A stretch of 64,000 bases of DNA from Halobacteriales archaeon (GTDB taxonomy: Archaea; Halobacteriota; Halobacteria; Halorutilales; JAHENH01), in assembly GCA_018609935.1 (NCBI GenBank), contig JAHENH010000076.1:1-64000 (forward strand), given 5' to 3'. The notes below the pieces were generated by a model. The model ran no database searches and was not told the origin of the DNA. It worked only from the letters and a program-made list of their open reading frames with translations. Made by a program: the position numbers and the translations under genes. This document shows positions 63,801-64,000 of the stretch, one piece after another; the first letter of the stretch is position 1; each line of letters begins with the position of its first letter.

Positions 63801-63891
63801 ATTTCTTAATTATTATATAAAAATTTCTTAACTATTATATAAAAAATAGTTATAGATAGGTATAAAAACAGTTATAGATAGATATGAAAAA
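63801..63891. repeat. two pairs of imperfect 22-base tandem repeats
   Basis: 63801-63822 and 63823-63844 differ by one base (ATTTCTTAATTATTATATAA type). 63848-63869 and 63870-63891 form a second 22-base pair (AGTTATAGATAGGTATAAAA type) with few differences. The shared 22-base period suggests iterated sites close to two helical turns, or slippage. Confidence 0.7.
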
Positions 63892-63897
63892 TTATTT

Positions 63898-64000
63898 TTA
63901 TTTTTGTATTTGTTTGGAGTATTTGTTTTCTGGGTCTACTTTTTCCGGTTCTTCTCTTTTTAGTATTTCAGAGACAAAATCTTCTAGTATCCCCTCACTT
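63898..64000 (-). CDS. C-terminal end of a gene cut by the window edge
   Basis: Minus-strand frame SEGILEDFVSEILKREEPEK followed by VDPENKYSKQIQK and a TAA. Only 33 codons are inside the window, so the family cannot be named. The A/C-rich coding strand is as expected for the 3' end of a gene here. Confidence 0.45.
   Translation of the reverse strand, partial: SEGILEDFVSEILKREEPEKVDPENKYSKQIQK

Noticed and set aside
1..64000. Assigning the window to Haloquadratum because of its low G+C and IS remnants
   Set aside because: Haloquadratum is clearly richer in G+C than this DNA, and no gene here is specific to it.

Overview
The window comes from a salt-adapted euryarchaeon allied to the Halobacteria but with unusually AT-rich DNA (roughly one third G+C by eye). 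The reasons are: archaeal-only genes (MCM helicase, SRP19, ribosomal proteins L10e and L21e, a ubiquitin-like SAMP, class I HMG-CoA reductase, an RqcH/NEMF homologue, TATA boxes about 27 bases before leaderless starts); acidic proteins; and traits typical of Halobacteria, namely a bacterial-type LeuRS, a Tat lipoprotein binding protein, a DppF with the long haloarchaeal insertion in its C-terminal domain, class III PHA synthase PhaE/PhaC with PhaR and PhaP, and a TrmB regulator with perfect TACT-N8-GAGTA sites. I do not name a genus.

Layout. 1-6 kb: truncated HtrA-like protease, nitrilase, a 3-hydroxyacyl-CoA dehydrogenase/enoyl-CoA hydratase fusion, a FMN-type flavoprotein and a CDF metal transporter. 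6-12.3 kb: a complete oligopeptide ABC operon (binding protein, two permeases, two ATPases). 12.4-25.9 kb: housekeeping (SppA-like protease, LeuS, pyrophosphatase, SRP19, PHP phosphatase, MCM with L10e, SAMP, L21e, a nucleotidyltransferase, PurD, rhodanese, EngB). 26-30.6 kb: a small regulator, a frameshifted small gene, YchF, DUF3054 and GpmI. 30.8-37 kb: a polyhydroxyalkanoate locus (PhaJ, PhaR, PhaP, PhaE, PhaC, thiolase with its DUF35 partner, PhaB), followed by HMG-CoA reductase and Hsp20. 39.5-40.9 kb: a decayed TnpB-type insertion element at the 3' end of rqcH. 41-49 kb: rqcH, rpiA, a DtxR regulator, an AlkP-family enzyme with a PAPS-reductase-family PP-loop protein, and decayed antitoxin genes. 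49-52 kb: a glycan island in which one glycosyltransferase is intact while a second one and a sulfatase-like gene are broken. 52.4-59.6 kb: an operon for amino-sugar nucleotides (GlmS, two nucleotidyl/acyltransferases, three sugar-nucleotide epimerases) opposite a TrmB regulator. 60.7-64 kb: small proteins, UspA, a second PPOX protein, a GC-richer LURP-one protein and a truncated gene at the right edge.

How it fits together. Acetyl-CoA units can go to PHA (thiolase, PhaB or PhaJ, PhaEC) or to isoprenoid lipids (thiolase-DUF35, HMG-CoA reductase). GpmI and the TrmB-linked operon tie sugar status to cell-surface glycan precursors. Frameshifts are concentrated in accessory genes (toxin-antitoxin, transposase, glycan genes) while the large core genes are uninterrupted, so the breaks look like real decay more than sequencing error.

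The observations I would look at first are: a keto-to-amino base-composition gradient along transcription units; two perfect TrmB-type operators flanking the glycan/regulator locus; an epimerase gene whose only plausible start codon is ATT; a SAMP-like protein with residues after its C-terminal Gly-Gly; 48-base in-frame repeats adding turns to a beta-helix; a PHA synthase fused to a helix-hairpin-helix domain; and a transposon end that appears to supply the last codons of rqcH.
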